62,084 nt of DNA from JAFHCF01 sp048497495 (GTDB taxonomy: Bacteria > Pseudomonadota > Alphaproteobacteria > Rhizobiales > Ancalomicrobiaceae), in assembly GCA_048497495.1 (NCBI GenBank), contig JAFHCF010000094.1:1-62084 (forward strand). Direction: 5' to 3'. The notes beneath the pieces were generated by a model, which ran no database searches, was not told the DNA's origin, and worked only from the letters and a program-made list of their open reading frames with translations. Shown here in pieces: positions 45,034-55,920 of this stretch. The position numbers and the translations under genes were made by a program. Position 1 is the stretch's first letter. Each line of letters opens with the position of its first letter.

Positions 45034-46401
45034 TCAGCCGACGCCGAGGGACTTGAGTTTGCGATGCAGCGCGGAGCGCTCCATGCCGACGAATTCGGCG
45101 GTGCGCGAGATGTTGCCGCCGAAGCGGTTGATCTGGGCGACCAGATATTCCCGCTCGAAGATCTCGCGTGCGTCGCGCAAGGGCAAGCTCATCAGATGCT
45201 CGCCTCCGGTGGAGGTGGGCAGCGCCGGAAGCATGGCTCCGATCTCCGCCGGCAGCAGATCGGCGGTGATCACCGCCTCCGGATCGCCGCGGGTGAGGAT
45301 CATCAGCCGCTCGACGTTGTTCCTCAGCTGACGGATGTTGCCGGGCCAGTCGTGGGCCTGGAGCACCGCCATGGCGTCCTCGCCGATGGCGCGGATCGGA
45401 AGACCCGTCGTGCGGGAGATCTGCTCCATGAAGCTGTCGACCAGGGCGGGGATGTCGTCGCGCCGCTCCGCCAGCGACGGCACCCGGATCGGCACCACGG
45501 CGAGGCGATGGAAGAGATCCTCGCGGAAGCGACCCTCCTGGATCTCGCGCGGCAGATCGCGCGCCGTCGAGGAGATCAGCCGCACGTCGACCTGGACGCG
45601 GGTGGCGCCGCCGACCCGATTGAAGCTCTGCTCGACCAGGACGCGCAGGATCTTGCCCTGGGTCTCGCGCGGCATGTCGGCGACCTCGTCGAGATAGAGG
45701 GTGCCGCCGTGGGCCTCCTCCAGCGCGCCGATCTTGCGGGAGGAGCCGCCGTCGTCCTCGGTGCCGAAGAGTTCGACCTCCATCCGGTCGGGGGTGATCG
45801 CGGCGGCGTTGAGGACGACGAAGGGGCCGCCGGCGCGCAGCGACACCTGATGGATCATTCGCGCCGCCAGTTCCTTGCCCGAGCCCGAGGGCCCGGAGAT
45901 CAGGATACGGCTGTTGGTCGGCGCGACCCGATCGATCTGCTGGCGCAGTTGATTGATGGTGGTCGAGGCGCCGAGCAACTCGGAGCTGTCGCCGGACTTC
46001 TCGCGCAGTTCCTTGACCTCGCGGCGCAGTTTGGAGGCCTCGAGCGCCCGCTCGGCGATCAGAATCAGTCGATCGGCCTTGAACGGCTTCTCGATGTAGT
46101 CGTAGGCGCCGCGCTTGATCGCCGAGACGGCGGTCTCGACGTTGCCGTGGCCGGAGATGATCACCACCGGCAGATCGGGGTGCTGGCCCTTGACCACGTC
46201 GAGCAGCGCCAGACCGTCGAGGCGGCTGCCCTGCATCCAGATGTCGAGGAAGACGAGGGTCGGTCGTCGTTTCTCGATCGCCGCCAGGCACTCGTCGCTG
46301 TTGCTGGCGGTTCGGGTGCCGTGCCCCTCGTCCTCGAGGATGCCGGCCACCAGTTCACGGATGTCGCTCTCGTCGTCGACGATCAGAATGTCGGACGCCA
46401 T
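45034..46401 (-). CDS. ntrX: Response regulator NtrX
   Basis: A 455-residue NtrC-type regulator. The receiver has Asp53 in LVFLDIWMQ; the AAA+ domain has GPSGSGKELAARMIH (Walker A) and TLYLDEVADMP (Walker B); the C-terminal Fis-type HTH has NISRTAEFVGMERSALHRKL. The sigma-54 contact motif GAFTGA is missing; the corresponding region reads LFGTEDDGGSSRKIGALE. This is a known property of alphaproteobacterial NtrX, which acts at sigma-70-type promoters. The gene follows ntrY by four bases. Confidence 0.95.
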   Translation of the reverse strand: MASDILIVDDESDIRELVAGILEDEGHGTRTASNSDECLAAIEKRRPTLVFLDIWMQGSRLDGLALLDVVKGQHPDLPVVIISGHGNVETAVSAIKRGAYDYIEKPFKADRLILIAERALEASKLRREVKELREKSGDSSELLGASTTINQLRQQIDRVAPTNSRILISGPSGSGKELAARMIHQVSLRAGGPFVVLNAAAITPDRMEVELFGTEDDGGSSRKIGALEEAHGGTLYLDEVADMPRETQGKILRVLVEQSFNRVGGATRVQVDVRLISSTARDLPREIQEGRFREDLFHRLAVVPIRVPSLAERRDDIPALVDSFMEQISRTTGLPIRAIGEDAMAVLQAHDWPGNIRQLRNNVERLMILTRGDPEAVITADLLPAEIGAMLPALPTSTGGEHLMSLPLRDAREIFEREYLVAQINRFGGNISRTAEFVGMERSALHRKLKSLGVG

Positions 46402-46405
46402 GGTT

Positions 46406-48826
46406 TCACGCTTCGTTGGTCTCGAGGGACGGGAGGTCGGGGTCGCCCCGGGGGGCGGGTTCGGCGGGCGAGGCGTCGGACGCGGTCTCGTCGACGCCGG
46501 CCGCCGGCAGGATGATGCGGACCATCGCGCCGCGTCCGCCCGTCGCGACGGCGGGGGCGTCGTAGAGTTCGATGCGGCCGCCGTGGTCCTCGAGGATCTT
46601 GCGGACGATGGCGAGGCCGAGACCGGTGCCCTTGTCGCGGGTGGTCACGTAGGGCTCGAGCAGCCGGTGGCGGTTCTGCGACGGCAGACCGATGCCGTCG
46701 TCGACGACCTCGATGGTGATGAACTCGCCGTCGCGGGTGACGGTCACCTCGATCTCGCCCTTGGCTTCGCCGCGAAGCTCCGCCGGCACCGCCTCGACCG
46801 CCTCGGTGGCGTTCTTGACGATGTTAGTGAAGGCCTGGAGCAGCAGCCGATGGTCGAAGCGGCCGAGCAGCGGGCGATCCGGCAGATGGGTGCGGAAGTC
46901 GATTTCGGGCTTGGCCACCGACTGGAGGAAGACCGCCTCGCGGACGGCGTCGCCGACGTCGGCGCGCGCCAGATGGGGCTTCGGCATGCGGGCGAAGGAG
47001 GAGAACTCGTTGACCATGCGCTCGATGTCGCCGACCTGCCGGATGATCGTGTCGGTGCACTGGTCGAAGACTTGGCGATCGTCCTCCACCTTCTTGCCGT
47101 AGCGCCGCTTCAGGCGTTCGGCGGAGAGCATGATCGGCGTCAGCGGGTTCTTGATCTCGTGGGCGATGCGGCGGGCGACGTCGGCCCAGGCGGAGGAGCG
47201 CTGGGCGGTGACGAGATCGGTGATGTCGTCGAGGGTGACGACGAAACCGCGGCCGGCGGCGTCGGTGGTGTCGGAGGTGAGCCGGACGGTGACCGTCTTC
47301 TCGCGGCCGCCGCGCGTCAGGGTGATCTGCGCCTGATGGGCCCGTCCGGTGTCGTCGGTCAGCGCCGCCTCGAGGATCTCGCCGAGTTCGGGCACCACCT
47401 CGAACACCCGTCGGCCGAGGAGTTCGTTCTCGTCGGCGGCGAGCAACGCCATCGCCGAGCGATTGGCCAGGGTGACGTGGCCCGAGGCGTCGACGCCGAG
47501 GACGCCGGCGGTGACGCCGGCGAGCACCGCCTCGGTGAAGCGGCGACGGCGGTCGATCTGGTCCTTGGCGGAGAGCAGTTCGGCGCGCTGGCCGCGCAAC
47601 TCGTTGGTCATGGTGTTGAAGGTCTCGGCCAGATGGGCGAGATCGCCCTCCTTGCGGCGGACCGGCACCTGGACCGCGAGATGGCCCTTGGAGACGTAGT
47701 CGGCGGCCGTGATCAGGCGGCGGATCGGCGAGACCAGCCGATTGGCGAAGCCGATGCCGATCCAGATCGCCGCGATCAGGAAGATCAGCGACACGCCGAC
47801 GAAGATCATGCCGAAGGCGAGTTGCGCGCCGAAACGGGAATTGTCGAGCTGGCGGTATTCGGCGGCGGCGTCCTTGGCGAGCCTGAGCGGTTCCAACACC
47901 TGCCGATCGAGCGGCCGGGTAACGTAGAGGTAATAGCCTTCCATCGTCGTCAGCTTGACGATGACGCCGACCTGATTGGTGCGGCCGGGGGTGATCACCA
48001 CCGGCTCTTCCGCCGTCGCCTCGGTGAAGGCCTCGGGTGGCGGCATCTGCAATTCGGTCCAGGCGGGATCGAGCAGGGTACGGGTCATCACCTTGCCGTC
48101 GGCCTCGAGCAGGAAGGCGGCCGGGATGGCGCGCAATTGCGCCTGGGTGTGCATGAAGATGTCGAAGCGGTCGGGCTCGAATTCGTAGAGGTCCTTGGCG
48201 CGGTCGACGTCGGTCGCCATGGCGATGGCGTCGGCGCGGATGGCGCGACCGTGTTCGCGGATATAGGCCTCGCCGACACTCGCCGAGGCTTCGACGATGG
48301 TGCGGGTGCGGTCCTCGAACCAGCGGTCGAGGCCGCGATCGAGGGTGACGGAGGCGAGCAGCGCGATGACCAGCGCCGGCGCGGCGGCGACCCCGGAGAA
48401 GGCGCCAACGACGCGCAGGTGCAATCGCGCCGCCGCTCGTCCGGCCCGCCAGGCGCCCCACAGCGTGAAGAGCTCCCAGGCGATCAGGCCGATCAGCGCG
48501 GCGAGCAGCGTCAGGTTGACGGTCAGCGTGACGCCGAGCACCGCGTCGGTCGGCACGATCTGGGTCATGCCGGTGAGGATGGCGAAGCTGACGGCGACGG
48601 TGATCAGCGCGACGACGGTGAGGACGAGCCCGATCTTGCGGATCCGCCGGGTCGTATCGCCGACCGGCGCGATCGCATTCTTCGGAATGGTCAGGATCGG
48701 CTGAGAATCCAGGATCGGCCCCCCTCGGTCGCGCGCCCGCACCGCCCCTCCGTCACCGGTTCGGGGGTGGCGGTCAGAATCGATGCGATCCCTGTCTGGC
48801 GTCGAATTGTTGCCGATTTGCGGCAC
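46406..48826 (-). CDS. ntrY: Sensor histidine kinase NtrY
   Basis: A large membrane kinase (up to 806 residues). Three or so helices in the first 150 residues and another near 340-360 flank an extracytoplasmic region; HAMP, PAS, then His556 in IAHEIKNPLTPIML, the N box NIVKNATEAVEA and G boxes DGIGLP and GTGLGLAI. The N-terminal approximately 30 residues before GGPILDSQP look atypical, so the true start may be internal. It phosphorylates NtrX and contributes to redox and nitrogen control in relatives. A LysE gene lies 48 bases upstream. Confidence 0.93.
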   Translation of the reverse strand: MPQIGNNSTPDRDRIDSDRHPRTGDGGAVRARDRGGPILDSQPILTIPKNAIAPVGDTTRRIRKIGLVLTVVALITVAVSFAILTGMTQIVPTDAVLGVTLTVNLTLLAALIGLIAWELFTLWGAWRAGRAAARLHLRVVGAFSGVAAAPALVIALLASVTLDRGLDRWFEDRTRTIVEASASVGEAYIREHGRAIRADAIAMATDVDRAKDLYEFEPDRFDIFMHTQAQLRAIPAAFLLEADGKVMTRTLLDPAWTELQMPPPEAFTEATAEEPVVITPGRTNQVGVIVKLTTMEGYYLYVTRPLDRQVLEPLRLAKDAAAEYRQLDNSRFGAQLAFGMIFVGVSLIFLIAAIWIGIGFANRLVSPIRRLITAADYVSKGHLAVQVPVRRKEGDLAHLAETFNTMTNELRGQRAELLSAKDQIDRRRRFTEAVLAGVTAGVLGVDASGHVTLANRSAMALLAADENELLGRRVFEVVPELGEILEAALTDDTGRAHQAQITLTRGGREKTVTVRLTSDTTDAAGRGFVVTLDDITDLVTAQRSSAWADVARRIAHEIKNPLTPIMLSAERLKRRYGKKVEDDRQVFDQCTDTIIRQVGDIERMVNEFSSFARMPKPHLARADVGDAVREAVFLQSVAKPEIDFRTHLPDRPLLGRFDHRLLLQAFTNIVKNATEAVEAVPAELRGEAKGEIEVTVTRDGEFITIEVVDDGIGLPSQNRHRLLEPYVTTRDKGTGLGLAIVRKILEDHGGRIELYDAPAVATGGRGAMVRIILPAAGVDETASDASPAEPAPRGDPDLPSLETNEA

Positions 48827-48874
48827 TGTGGCGAGAGAACCACACCGAGGCGCCGCGCCCGCCCCGCCTCGCGC

Positions 48875-49516
48875 TCAACGCCCCCGCAGCGCCGAGGCCG
48901 CGTCCCAGGCGGTCTTCACCCCGAAGGCGACGAAGAGAAGCCCGATGCCGCGCGAGATCGGCCCGCGAAAGCGGAGAAACAGCCGCCCGACGGCGGGTAG
49001 GCCGGTCCAGGCGACGGTGAGGAGATCGCCGATCGCCATCCCCAGGGTCGTCGCGAGAAACAGCAGCCCGGCGTCGGCGAGGCCGAGGCTCGGGCCGACG
49101 CCTACCGAAAGCGCGCCGTACATGGCGAGCGAGAAGGGATAGGCCTTGGGATTGGTGAGGCCGAAGACCATGCCGGTGCGGATCGGCGCGGCGGCGCCGA
49201 TCGCCGGCCCGGCGCCGCGCGAACGGGTGGTCAGCGCCTTGATGCCGAGCCACACCAGATAGACGCCGCAGGCGAGCCCCAGGGCCTGGAACAGCTCGGG
49301 CCCGAGCCGGCTGGCGCCGAGGAGGGCGGCGAGCGCCAGCGCCGACCAGGTCAGATCGCCGACCCCGTGGCCGAGAAAGAAGGCGAGCCCCCTGCCCCGT
49401 CCGTGGGACGCGGTGATGCCGAGCACGGCGAGCGTCGCCGGACCGGGGGTGACGACGTAGACGATGCCGGCGAGGACGGCGGTGAGGAACAGGATGGGCG
49501 TCACGGGATCTTCCAT
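48875..49516 (-). CDS. LysE family amino-acid exporter
   Basis: A 213-residue RhtB/LysE-type exporter with about six helices. It opens LTAVLAGIVYVVTPGPATLAVLG (the PGP motif of the family near residue 25), continues with VYLVWLGIKAL, and has GLTNPKAYPFSLAMYGALS near residues 119-137. The substrate cannot be predicted. It sits between ntrC and ntrY on the minus strand, an insertion compared with the usual adjacent ntrBC-ntrYX order. Confidence 0.87.
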   Translation of the reverse strand: MEDPVTPILFLTAVLAGIVYVVTPGPATLAVLGITASHGRGRGLAFFLGHGVGDLTWSALALAALLGASRLGPELFQALGLACGVYLVWLGIKALTTRSRGAGPAIGAAAPIRTGMVFGLTNPKAYPFSLAMYGALSVGVGPSLGLADAGLLFLATTLGMAIGDLLTVAWTGLPAVGRLFLRFRGPISRGIGLLFVAFGVKTAWDAASALRGR

Positions 49517-49675
49517 GTCGAGAGCCAGGACGGTCCGCCGTGGTCTTCGGCTCGGCGTCCCTATTCACGTTTCCGGCATCATACGCGGCGGTACGACAAT
49601 TTCGATACCTGCTCTTTCTGGGCCACAATAGTCTCGATCACGCTTGCGAGAGCGTGATGAACGGGGGGAGAAATC

Positions 49676-50215
49676 ATGCGTGGTACGGTATTGTTCTCGG
49701 CTGCGGCGGTGATCGCCGCCGTGACCTCACCGGTCGGGGCGCAGACGTCGCCGACGATGGGCAGACCGAACGGCGCGCGACCGGAGGTAGCGGCGCCGAC
49801 GGCGGTGCCGACGGTGAGGCACCGCTCGACGAGTTTCCTGTTCGTGACGGTTCCTCACGGCGGCGGCGTGGCGCGCCTGGCCATCTTCGGCTTCAAGGCA
49901 GCGGTCGGCGGCGTCGCGGTCGTTCGCGCTCGCGGCTATTGCAACCTCTCGCAAGAGGCGGCGAACAACAAGGAAATCAACATCGAATCGCGCCTCGCGG
50001 GAACGCCGCCGTTCAAAACGCCCTACTCGTCCTGGGGCGTGCTGCGGGTTCCCGCGAATGCCAGCCTCGACTTCGAGCAGATCGGGTGGACGTCGGAGCA
50101 GGAATTTCCCGTGGTGAAGGGCACCACCTACACGGTCGTGCTTTCCGGCAGGAATGCCTCTGCGGTCGCCTTCGATTCGAACTGCTCCGGCACCATCGCG
50201 ATGGACATCATGTGA
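49676..50215 (+). CDS. Secreted hypothetical protein
   Basis: A 179-residue protein I do not recognise. Signal peptide MRGTVLFSAAAVIAAVTSPV with likely cleavage after GAQ or VGA; a Pro/Ala-rich linker follows, then a probable beta-sandwich with two cysteines (GYCNLSQE and SNCSGTIAMDIM) that could form one disulfide. GGGGGGAG precedes the start by a few bases, a strong ribosome site. It is divergent from the LysE gene and ends against a bidirectional terminator facing ntrC. Confidence 0.75.
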   Translation: MRGTVLFSAAAVIAAVTSPVGAQTSPTMGRPNGARPEVAAPTAVPTVRHRSTSFLFVTVPHGGGVARLAIFGFKAAVGGVAVVRARGYCNLSQEAANNKEINIESRLAGTPPFKTPYSSWGVLRVPANASLDFEQIGWTSEQEFPVVKGTTYTVVLSGRNASAVAFDSNCSGTIAMDIM

Positions 50216-50238
50216 GCGGCCTCTCGCCGCCGGAACAG

Positions 50239-50273
50239 CCATCACGCGCGATCCGAGGGATCGCGCGTGATGG
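50239..50273. terminator. Perfect 16-bp palindrome, probable bidirectional terminator
   Basis: The 16-base arms ccatcacgcgcgatcc (50239-50254) and its exact complement (50258-50273) surround a 3-base loop. It lies between the convergent hypothetical gene and ntrC, 23 bases past one stop and 11 bases past the other. No U-tract is present on either strand, but position and perfection favour a shared transcription end. Confidence 0.65.
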
Positions 50274-50284
50274 ACTCGTTCGGA

Positions 50285-51727
<1,443 letters not shown>

Positions 51728-51742
51728 GACCGATCGTCCTCG

Positions 51743-52894
51743 TCAATCGTTCTTGGAACCGAACCGCATCTTCTCGTCCCGGCCGGCGTAGGCCGGCATG
51801 AGGATGCGGAAGACGGTCCGTCGGGGTTGGGATTCGCATTCGACCACGCCGCCGTGGTCGCGGATGATCTTGGCGACGAGCGCGAGCCCGAGGCCGGAAC
51901 CGTTGGTCTTGGTGGTGACGAAGGGATCGAACAGGTGTTCGATCAGATCGGGCGGCACGCCGTGGCCGTTGTCCTTGACGCAGAATTCGAGCGGCAGCGT
52001 CACCTTGGTCTTGGAGCCGGGCACCGACAGGCGCACGCCCGGGCGATAGGCGGTGGTGAGCACGATCTCGCCGTCGTCGGCGTCGCCGATCGCCTCGCAG
52101 GCGTTCTTCACCAGGTTGAGGAAGATCTGGACCAGTTGATCGCGGTTGGCGAAGACGGACGGAAGCGAGGGATCGTATTCTTCGACGATGCGGATGTTGC
52201 GCCCGAAGCCCGACAGGGCGAGGCGCTTCACGTGGTCGAGGACGGTGTGGATGTTGACCGCCGCGCGCTCCACCGGGCGCTCGTCGGAGAACACCTCCAT
52301 GCGGTCGACCAGCTTGACGATGCGGTCGGCCTCGTCGGTGATCAGGCGGGTCAGCGCCCGATCCTCGTCACTCGCCCCCTGTTCCAGGAGTTGGGCGGCG
52401 CCGCGAATGCCGGACAGCGGATTCTTGATCTCGTGGGCGAGCATCGCGGCGAGGCCGGAGACGGTGCGGGCGGCGCCGCGATGGGTCAGCTGGCGGTCGA
52501 TCTTGTCGGCCATCGAGCGCTCCTGCAGCATCACCACGACACAATCGGGCCGTTCCGGCAGAGGCGAGGCATAGATGTCGACCACCTTGTCGCCGGGCAG
52601 CCGTGGGCTCTCGATGTCGACCCGATATTCGCTGACCGGCGCCTGGCGCTCGCGCACCTGGGAGATCAGCTCGAGCAGCGGCGAGCCGAAGGGGATGAAG
52701 TAGGAGATCACGTGGCGCCGCATGAAGGCGACGCTCGCCTGGAAGAAATGTTCGGCGGCGTCGTTGGCGCCGACGATCGTCCCCTCCCCGTCGACGGTGA
52801 TCACCGGATGGGGCAGCGCGTTGAGCATCGTCGCCGGCGTCGGATCGACCGGCGCGGCGGCGGCGGCGAGCGAACGCGGTTTGTTCGCGGTCAT
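51743..52894 (-). CDS. ntrB: Nitrogen regulation sensor kinase NtrB
   Basis: A 383-residue soluble kinase controlled by PII in the family. A PAS domain (ALPHPVITVDGEGTIVGAND from about 26) precedes His154 in MLAHEIKNPLSGIRGAAQ, the N box NLVKNACEAI and GTGLGLAL-like NGSGLGLALVAK. The start at 52894 overlaps the dusB stop by four bases (ATGA), so dusB-ntrB-ntrC form one operon, as in many rhizobia. Confidence 0.95.
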   Translation of the reverse strand: MTANKPRSLAAAAAPVDPTPATMLNALPHPVITVDGEGTIVGANDAAEHFFQASVAFMRRHVISYFIPFGSPLLELISQVRERQAPVSEYRVDIESPRLPGDKVVDIYASPLPERPDCVVVMLQERSMADKIDRQLTHRGAARTVSGLAAMLAHEIKNPLSGIRGAAQLLEQGASDEDRALTRLITDEADRIVKLVDRMEVFSDERPVERAAVNIHTVLDHVKRLALSGFGRNIRIVEEYDPSLPSVFANRDQLVQIFLNLVKNACEAIGDADDGEIVLTTAYRPGVRLSVPGSKTKVTLPLEFCVKDNGHGVPPDLIEHLFDPFVTTKTNGSGLGLALVAKIIRDHGGVVECESQPRRTVFRILMPAYAGRDEKMRFGSKND

Positions 52895-53979
52895 GCGGCC
52901 CTCCTTTCGAGGGGTTCCGAGAAGATCTCCCGGATGGCGGCGATCACCTCCTCCGGCGCCGTGGCGGTGAGGAGGCGGCGGCGCAGCGGATGGGAGGCGT
53001 TCGATCCCTTGGTGACGACACGGTCGTCGGCCGAGGCGGCGGCCTCGAGATACCAGTCGAGATGCTTGCGCGCCGCCTTCACGCCGACACTTCGTCCATG
53101 GTGCGACAGCATCGCCTCGTAGTGTTCGGCGACGAGGTCGGCGAGCGCGGCGCCACGCGGCGCCTCGAGGGCCGGCTCGCCGCGCAGGCCCCGCGACACC
53201 ATCCCCGGCAACCAGGGCCGGCCGCAGGCGGCGCGGCCGATCATCACCGCGTCGGCGCCCGAGGCCGCGAGAGCCGATTCCGCATCCGCCTTTGAGGCGA
53301 TGTCGCCGTTGACGACCAGCGGGATCGTGATCGCCGCCCGCACCGCCTGGAGGGCACGCCAATCGGCCGAGCCTTCGTAGAACTGATCGCGGGTGCGACC
53401 GTGGACGGTGACGAGTTCGACGCCCTCCGCCTCGGCGCGGCGGGCGAGTTCGGGGGCGTTGAGCGAGGCGCGGTCCCAGCCGAGGCGCATCTTCACCGTC
53501 ACCGGCACCGATACGGCGGCCCTGACCGCCCGGATCAGCGACACCGCGTGGTCGAGATCCTTCATCAGCGCCGCGCCCGACCAGCCGTGGACGACACGCT
53601 TGGCCGGACATCCCATGTTGAGATCGATCACGTCGGCGCCGGCGTCGACCGCCGTCGCCGCGGCGCGCGCCGTGGATTCCGCCTCGCGGCCGGCGATCTG
53701 GACGACATGGGTGGCGACCCCCTCGCCGGCCAGTCGGACGGTGGCGTCGACGTCACCGACGGCGAGGGCATCGGAGGCGACCATCTCGGTCACCACCAGG
53801 TCGCAGCCGAAACGCAGGGCGAGCCGGCGGAACGGCAGATCGGTGATGCCGGACATCGGCGCCAGGACCACCGGTCGACGGAAGGCCGCGCGACCGAGGC
53901 AGAACTCTCGATTCGTCGCGATCGGCTGAGGGAACGTCGACGGAACTTGTGTGCTCATTCGCTGTGCAGCTCGGGTCAT
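52891..53979 (-). CDS. dusB: tRNA-dihydrouridine synthase DusB
   Basis: An FMN enzyme that reduces uridines in tRNA (formerly NifR3). The 362-residue protein has LAPMSGITDLPFRRLALR at about 39-56 and the catalytic Cys124 in DLNMGCPAKRVV, then TVKMRLGWD and GRTRDQFYEG and a phosphate-binding VVNGDI...GADAVMIGR pair. The ATG at 53979 or a second one at 53958 could be the start; neither has a clear ribosome site. It is divergent from ispDF. Confidence 0.94.
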   Translation of the reverse strand: MTRAAQRMSTQVPSTFPQPIATNREFCLGRAAFRRPVVLAPMSGITDLPFRRLALRFGCDLVVTEMVASDALAVGDVDATVRLAGEGVATHVVQIAGREAESTARAAATAVDAGADVIDLNMGCPAKRVVHGWSGAALMKDLDHAVSLIRAVRAAVSVPVTVKMRLGWDRASLNAPELARRAEAEGVELVTVHGRTRDQFYEGSADWRALQAVRAAITIPLVVNGDIASKADAESALAASGADAVMIGRAACGRPWLPGMVSRGLRGEPALEAPRGAALADLVAEHYEAMLSHHGRSVGVKAARKHLDWYLEAAASADDRVVTKGSNASHPLRRRLLTATAPEEVIAAIREIFSEPLERRAA

Positions 53980-54153
53980 TGGTCACATAAATGGCAGATT
54001 TTTCGGCAAGAGCAAGTCGTCGCCGGTGTTTTCCCCCGCGCCGGTTTCGAGTTCCGGCGAGATATGGTGTATGTCGTGCCTTGTCGATGGTCATTGCCGC
54101 ATGTCCGGGCAGCGTGGCGACCGGGCGGCGGGTCGATGCGAGGAGGATGTGTC

Positions 54154-55359
54154 GTGGGGGTTGGGAAGGTCGCCGCGGTGGTGGTCGCGGCGGGAACCGG
54201 AAGCCGGCTCGGCGGCGCCGAGGGGCTGCCGAAGCAGTACCGCGACGTCGCGGGGCGCGCCGTCCTCGCCCATACCCTCGCCACCTTCCTCGACCATCCC
54301 GGGATCGACCGGGTGGTGTGCGTCGTCCATGCCGATCACGGCGCCCTCTACGAGGCCGCGACGGCGGTCCTCGGATCCCGCGCCGAGCGCGTCGCGCCGG
54401 TCGTCGGCGGCGCCAATCGGCAGGAATCGGTGCGCCTCGGGCTCGAGGCGCTGGCGGACTTCGCCCCCGATCGCGTCCTCGTCCACGATGCGGCGCGACC
54501 CTTCGTCTCGTCGACGATCCTCGATCGCGCCCTCGCCGCCCTGGGCGAGAACGAGGCGGTCCTGGTGGCGGTACCGGTGGTCGATACGTTGAAGCGGGCG
54601 GGCGACGGGGCGCTCGTCGTCGACACGGTGTCGCGCGACGGGCTGTGGGCGGCGCAGACACCGCAGGGCTTCCATTTCGCCCCCCTCCTCGCCGCCCATA
54701 CCCGCGCCGCGACCGAGGGTCGCACCGACTTCACCGACGACGCGGCGGTGGCCGAATGGGCCGGCATGACCGTGACCCTGGTCGAGGGCGAGCGCGGCAA
54801 CGTCAAGATCACCACGGCGGCGGATCTCGCCGAGGCGGAGACCCGCATGACGATCGATCGCTTCGCCCGGCTCGCCGACGTCCGCGTCGGCTGGGGCTAC
54901 GACGTCCATGCCTTCGAGCCCGGTGATCACGTCACCCTGTGCGGCGTGGCGATCCCCCACGAGGCGAAGCTGAACGGCCATTCCGACGCCGACGTGGCGC
55001 TGCACGCCTTGACCGACGCCATCCTCGGGGCGCTCGGCGACGGCGACATCGGCGCGCATTTCCCGCCCTCCGACGAAAAATGGCGCGGCTGTGCCTCGGC
55101 GGTCTTTCTGCGCGACGCCGTGGCGCGGCTGGAGAAGCGCGGCGGGCTGCTCGCCCATGTCGACGTCACACTCGTCGCCGAAGTGCCCAAAATCGGACCA
55201 CACCGGGAAGTCATGCGGGCAAGTGTCGCGGAGATATGTAAAATTTCAATCGATAGAGTCGGCGTCAAAGCCACCACGAACGAAAAACTCGGCTTCGTCG
55301 GACGCCAGGAGGGAATCGCCGCGATGGCTTCCGCGACGATCCGTCTGCCGCTGTTCTGA
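54154..55359 (+). CDS. ispDF: Bifunctional IspD/IspF isoprenoid synthesis enzyme
   Basis: A 401-residue fusion in the non-mevalonate pathway. IspD (about 1-235) makes CDP-methylerythritol: KVAAVVVAAGTGSRLGG at the start, VHDAARPFVS and GNVKITTAADL. IspF (about 243-401) makes the cyclic diphosphate: GYDVHAFEPGD, HSDADVALHALTDAILGAL and HFPPSDEKW, with metal ligands in DVH and the HSDADV motif. The fusion is a hallmark of alphaproteobacteria and some epsilonproteobacteria. GTG at 54154 has GAGGAGG upstream; an ATG at 54136 is the alternative. Confidence 0.95.
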   Translation: MGVGKVAAVVVAAGTGSRLGGAEGLPKQYRDVAGRAVLAHTLATFLDHPGIDRVVCVVHADHGALYEAATAVLGSRAERVAPVVGGANRQESVRLGLEALADFAPDRVLVHDAARPFVSSTILDRALAALGENEAVLVAVPVVDTLKRAGDGALVVDTVSRDGLWAAQTPQGFHFAPLLAAHTRAATEGRTDFTDDAAVAEWAGMTVTLVEGERGNVKITTAADLAEAETRMTIDRFARLADVRVGWGYDVHAFEPGDHVTLCGVAIPHEAKLNGHSDADVALHALTDAILGALGDGDIGAHFPPSDEKWRGCASAVFLRDAVARLEKRGGLLAHVDVTLVAEVPKIGPHREVMRASVAEICKISIDRVGVKATTNEKLGFVGRQEGIAAMASATIRLPLF

Positions 55360-55391
55360 ACCTCGCTCGAGACCTTCTATTCGAGGACCCC

Positions 55392-55892
55392 ATGCTCGAT
55401 CTCGCAGGGCTCGTCGCCCGAGCCACTCTCGTCATCGAACGCGCCCACGCCGCCGGCCTGATGGTGGCGACGGCGGAATCGTGCACCGGCGGGCTGATCG
55501 CCGGACTGCTCACGGCGATCCCGGGATCCTCCTCGGTGGTCGAGCGGGGCTTCGTCACCTATTCCAACGCCGCCAAGGCGGAGATGCTCGGGGTCGAGCG
55601 CCGCATGATCGAGCGCCACGGCGCGGTGTCACGGGAAGTCGCGGTGGAGATGGCGCGCGGGGCGCTCGCCCACAGCCGGGCCGATCTGTCGATCTCGGTG
55701 ACCGGCATCGCCGGCCCCGGCGGCGGCAGCGCGGCGAAGCCGGTCGGCCTCGTCCACTTCGGCTTCGCCCGTCGCCCCGACACCATCATCACGGTCGAGC
55801 GCCGGTTCGGCGACATCGGTCGCGATCAGGTTCGGCTGGCGAGCGTCGAGCAGGGCTTGCGGCTCCTGGAAGAGGCGTTGGGGATCGGCTGA
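55392..55892 (+). CDS. CinA C-terminal domain protein (NMN amidase, PncC)
   Basis: A 166-residue single-domain protein: ATAESCTGGLIAGLLTAIPG at about 26-45 and VTGIAGPGGGSAAKPVGLVHFG at 107-128 are the signatures of the CinA C-terminal family, which deamidates nicotinamide mononucleotide in NAD recycling. It lacks the N-terminal molybdopterin-binding-like domain of full CinA. It follows ispDF by 32 bases, a common pairing, and is convergent with moeA. Confidence 0.92.
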   Translation: MLDLAGLVARATLVIERAHAAGLMVATAESCTGGLIAGLLTAIPGSSSVVERGFVTYSNAAKAEMLGVERRMIERHGAVSREVAVEMARGALAHSRADLSISVTGIAGPGGGSAAKPVGLVHFGFARRPDTIITVERRFGDIGRDQVRLASVEQGLRLLEEALGIG

Positions 55893-55920
55893 GCCTCTCC
55901 CCCCACGCGTCCTCACCCGG

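Noticed and set aside
45034..46401. NtrX missing GAFTGA taken as a degenerate or broken gene
   Set aside because: Loss of this motif is characteristic of alphaproteobacterial NtrX and the rest of the AAA+ core is intact.
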